A model generated the notes under the pieces. That model did not search any database and had not been told where the DNA came from. It was given only the letters and a program-made list of their open reading frames with translations. A stretch of 64,000 nt of DNA. Origin: an uncultured Sphaerochaeta sp. GTDB taxonomy: Bacteria > Spirochaetota > Spirochaetia > Sphaerochaetales > Sphaerochaetaceae. The stretch spans positions 434,001 through 498,000 of the forward strand of contig NZ_OY763408.1 in assembly GCF_963667405.1 (NCBI RefSeq), written 5' to 3'. Both the position numbers and the translations under genes were made by a program. Shown here one piece after another: positions 62,392-64,000 of this stretch. Position 1 is the stretch's first letter, and every line of letters starts with the position of its first letter.

Positions 62392-63048
62392 ATGAGTCAC
62401 ACGATTCGTTTTCTGATAGTGGACGACCACCCCCTCTTCAGGCAGGGGTTGGTCAGCGTCATTGAGAATGTGCGTTCCTACAAGGTGGCCCTCCAGGCGA
62501 CCACCATTGCAGAGGCGCTGCCCCAGCTGGAGCATGCAGAGGTTCAGATAGCGCTCATCGACATTTCCCTGCAACAGGAGAACGGCCTTGAGCTGGTCAA
62601 GACACTCAAGGCGACCAGGCCCGAGATCCTATGCCTTGTGGTCTCGATGTACGATGAGATCATCTACGCTTCCAGTGCGCTCAAGGCAGGGGCGCGGGGC
62701 TACATCATGAAGCAGGAGGCAGCCTCAAGCCTGCTTGATGCCATCGCCTTGGTGCTCAAGGGCAAGATCTACCTTTCCCCGGACATGCGCGAACGCATGC
62801 TCGACACCATGCTGCAACCTGAGGCAAAAGACGAAATTGAGGCAGTGAAACTGCTCAGTCTGCGCGAGATGGAGGTCCTGCGTCTTTTGGGGCAGGGCTT
62901 CGGGGTATCGGAGATAGGGCAGACGCTCAACCTCTCGGTGAAAACCATCAATGTCTACCGTGACAATATCCGGCACAAGCTCTCCATCAACGATGCCGGA
63001 GCCCTGCGCAAGTTTGCGATCAAGTGGGTAAAGAGCAACGAGCGTTGA
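62392..63048 (+). CDS. NarL/FixJ-type response regulator
   Basis: A 218-residue DNA-binding regulator. The receiver has Asp11/Asp12 (VDDHPLF) and phospho-acceptor Asp57 (ALIDISLQ). The LuxR helix-turn-helix (about 153-197) has LSLREMEVLRLLGQG and NLSVKTINVYRDNIRHKL. It starts 3 bases after the kinase gene, so the two are a pair. Its likely target is the adjacent sugar transporter promoter. Confidence 0.93.
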   Translation: MSHTIRFLIVDDHPLFRQGLVSVIENVRSYKVALQATTIAEALPQLEHAEVQIALIDISLQQENGLELVKTLKATRPEILCLVVSMYDEIIYASSALKAGARGYIMKQEAASSLLDAIALVLKGKIYLSPDMRERMLDTMLQPEAKDEIEAVKLLSLREMEVLRLLGQGFGVSEIGQTLNLSVKTINVYRDNIRHKLSINDAGALRKFAIKWVKSNER

Positions 63049-63052
63049 TTGG

Positions 63053-63161
63053 CCTAGGACAAACATCCTAGGTGATTTCAAGACAAACAACCGGTGGCGT
63101 GGCCATCGGTCCCCTTCTAGTATACAGCTAAGGGAGCCTGTTTTCAGTACAAGCGTTGTAC
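63053..63161. promoter_or_regulatory. Candidate regulator binding sites upstream of the sugar-binding protein gene
   Basis: Several repeats occur in this gap. CCTAGGA and TCCTAGG (63053-63072) are inverted around CAAACA. ACAAACATCC (63059-63068) and ACAAACAACC (63083-63092) are direct repeats 24 bases apart. GTACAA and TTGTAC (63147-63161) are inverted around GCG. NarL-type regulators bind such paired sites upstream of activated promoters. Confidence 0.45.
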
Positions 63162-63184
63162 GAATTCGGGAAATCCCCCAATGT

Positions 63185-63213
63185 TTGGCACATATGTCTT
63201 GGACATATACAAT
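63185..63213 (+). promoter_or_regulatory. Promoter of the sugar-binding protein gene with internal operator
   Basis: TTGGCA (63185-63190) and TACAAT (63208-63213) are 17 bases apart. The spacer holds a perfect inverted repeat, ATATGTC (63192-63198) and GACATAT (63202-63208), where a bound repressor would block polymerase. AAGGAGG and the ATG follow. Confidence 0.7.
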
Positions 63214-63229
63214 GTAAGGAGGAATCTGT

Positions 63230-64000
63230 ATGAAACGGAACATGCGAATTGTCGTAAGTTTTCTGCTGATCGCCTGCATGAGTTTCTCTCTGTTCGCCGC
63301 CGGACAGACTGAAGCCGCTGCAAAGGCCCCCGCACGCAAGGTCATCAACCTGTGGAGCTTCACCGATGAAGTCCCCAAGATGATCGACAAGTACAAGGAA
63401 CTGCATCCTGAGTTCGATTATGATGTGAACGTCACCATCATCGCCACCACCGACGGTGCTTATCAGCCCGCTCTTGATGCGGCATTGGCAGCAGGTGGGG
63501 ACAATGCTCCTGACATCTATACTGCAGAGGCTGCCTTCGTGCTGAAGTACACCCAGGGTGATGCTTCCCAGTTTGCAGCTCCCTACAAGTCCTTGGGCAT
63601 CGATGTGGACAAGAAGCTCAAGGAAGCTGACATCGCTCCCTATACCGTTGAAATCGGCTCCAATGCCAACGGTGATCTGGTCGGCTTGGGCTACCAGGCT
63701 ACCGGTGGTGCATTCATTTATCGCCGCTCCATCGCCAAGGACGTCTGGGGCACCGACGATCCGGCAGTGATCAAGACCAAGGTCGGACCGGGTTGGGAGA
63801 AGTTCTTCCAGGCTGCAGCAGACCTGAGCAAGAAAAATTATGCCATCATCAGTGGTGATGGAGACATCTGGCACGCCATCGAAGGCGCTTCCGAGAAGGG
63901 CTGGATCGTGAATGACAAACTTTTCATCGATCCCGATCGTGAGATGTTCCTCGACGTCGCCAAGAATATGCTCGACAAGGGCTACCACAATGATACCCGT
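63230..64000 (+). CDS. Carbohydrate ABC transporter substrate-binding protein, 3' end cut by window edge
   Basis: A family 1 extracellular solute-binding protein, open to the window edge (257 codons). Signal peptide ending SLFAAGQTEA, then VINLWSFTDEVPKMIDKYKE, APDIYTAEAAFVLKYTQG and GGAFIYRRSIAKDVWG, as in MalE/UgpB-type sugar-binding proteins. About 150-180 residues are missing by family length. AAGGAGG precedes the ATG. It follows the sugar-sensing two-component genes and is the expected regulated transporter. Confidence 0.88.
   Translation, partial: MKRNMRIVVSFLLIACMSFSLFAAGQTEAAAKAPARKVINLWSFTDEVPKMIDKYKELHPEFDYDVNVTIIATTDGAYQPALDAALAAGGDNAPDIYTAEAAFVLKYTQGDASQFAAPYKSLGIDVDKKLKEADIAPYTVEIGSNANGDLVGLGYQATGGAFIYRRSIAKDVWGTDDPAVIKTKVGPGWEKFFQAAADLSKKNYAIISGDGDIWHAIEGASEKGWIVNDKLFIDPDREMFLDVAKNMLDKGYHNDTR

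Overview
The window is a chromosomal stretch from a bacterium that looks like a spirochaete of the Sphaerochaeta type. This is inferred from three things: the style of the secreted sugar-binding proteins (short signal peptides ending FAQG or FAAGQ followed by acidic residues), the richness in sugar ABC transporters, and the spirochaete-like gene content. No database was searched. Third codon positions are G+C-rich, which produces many long antisense reading frames that are not genes. No insertion sequence, prophage, rRNA operon or CRISPR array was seen.

Bases 1-28000 are a deoxy-sugar island. It opens with L-fucose isomerase (cut by the left edge) divergent from the fucose mutarotase across a LacI-type operator. 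An AraC regulator then diverges from rhamnose isomerase, a stand-alone rhamnulose-phosphate aldolase and a BASS-type transporter. A complete rhamnose ABC transporter and the rhamnose mutarotase follow. A DeoR regulator with its own promoter heads a second operon: E2, E3 and a fused E1 of a thiamine-dependent dehydrogenase complex, a PHP-domain protein, a short-chain dehydrogenase, a SorE-like dehydrogenase and rhamnulokinase. A second sugar ABC transporter with its LacI repressor closes the block. Its operators match the one at the fucose genes.

Bases 27900-35940 hold an alcohol dehydrogenase and aldo-keto reductase divergent from a XylR-like regulator, a transaldolase-like aldolase, an SGNH esterase, a C-S lyase-like aminotransferase, a flavodoxin/ferredoxin protein and threonine aldolase. 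Bases 36000-43240 hold an oligopeptide ABC system on the minus strand, whose OppC carries a very large insertion and whose OppA is separated from OppBCDF by an inverted gene.

Bases 43500-54000 are mostly housekeeping: rimO, a UvrD/PcrA helicase, an aminotransferase-like orphan, rplM-rpsI-recX, a PAP2 phosphatase, trpB, trxA, a dipeptidase and an AlkD-like protein. Glycerate kinase with a GntP permease, and TrkA/TrkH, follow to 59170.

Bases 59320-64000 hold an initiator tRNA with a near-consensus promoter and a structured RNA-like tail, a small orphan gene, and a notable two-component system. Its cytoplasmic histidine kinase has a LacI-type sugar-binding domain in place of a membrane sensor. 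A NarL-type regulator and a sugar-binding protein gene (cut by the right edge) follow. The best candidates for undescribed biology are this kinase system, the DeoR-headed dehydrogenase/rhamnulokinase operon, and the shared promoter module of the two rhamnose operons.
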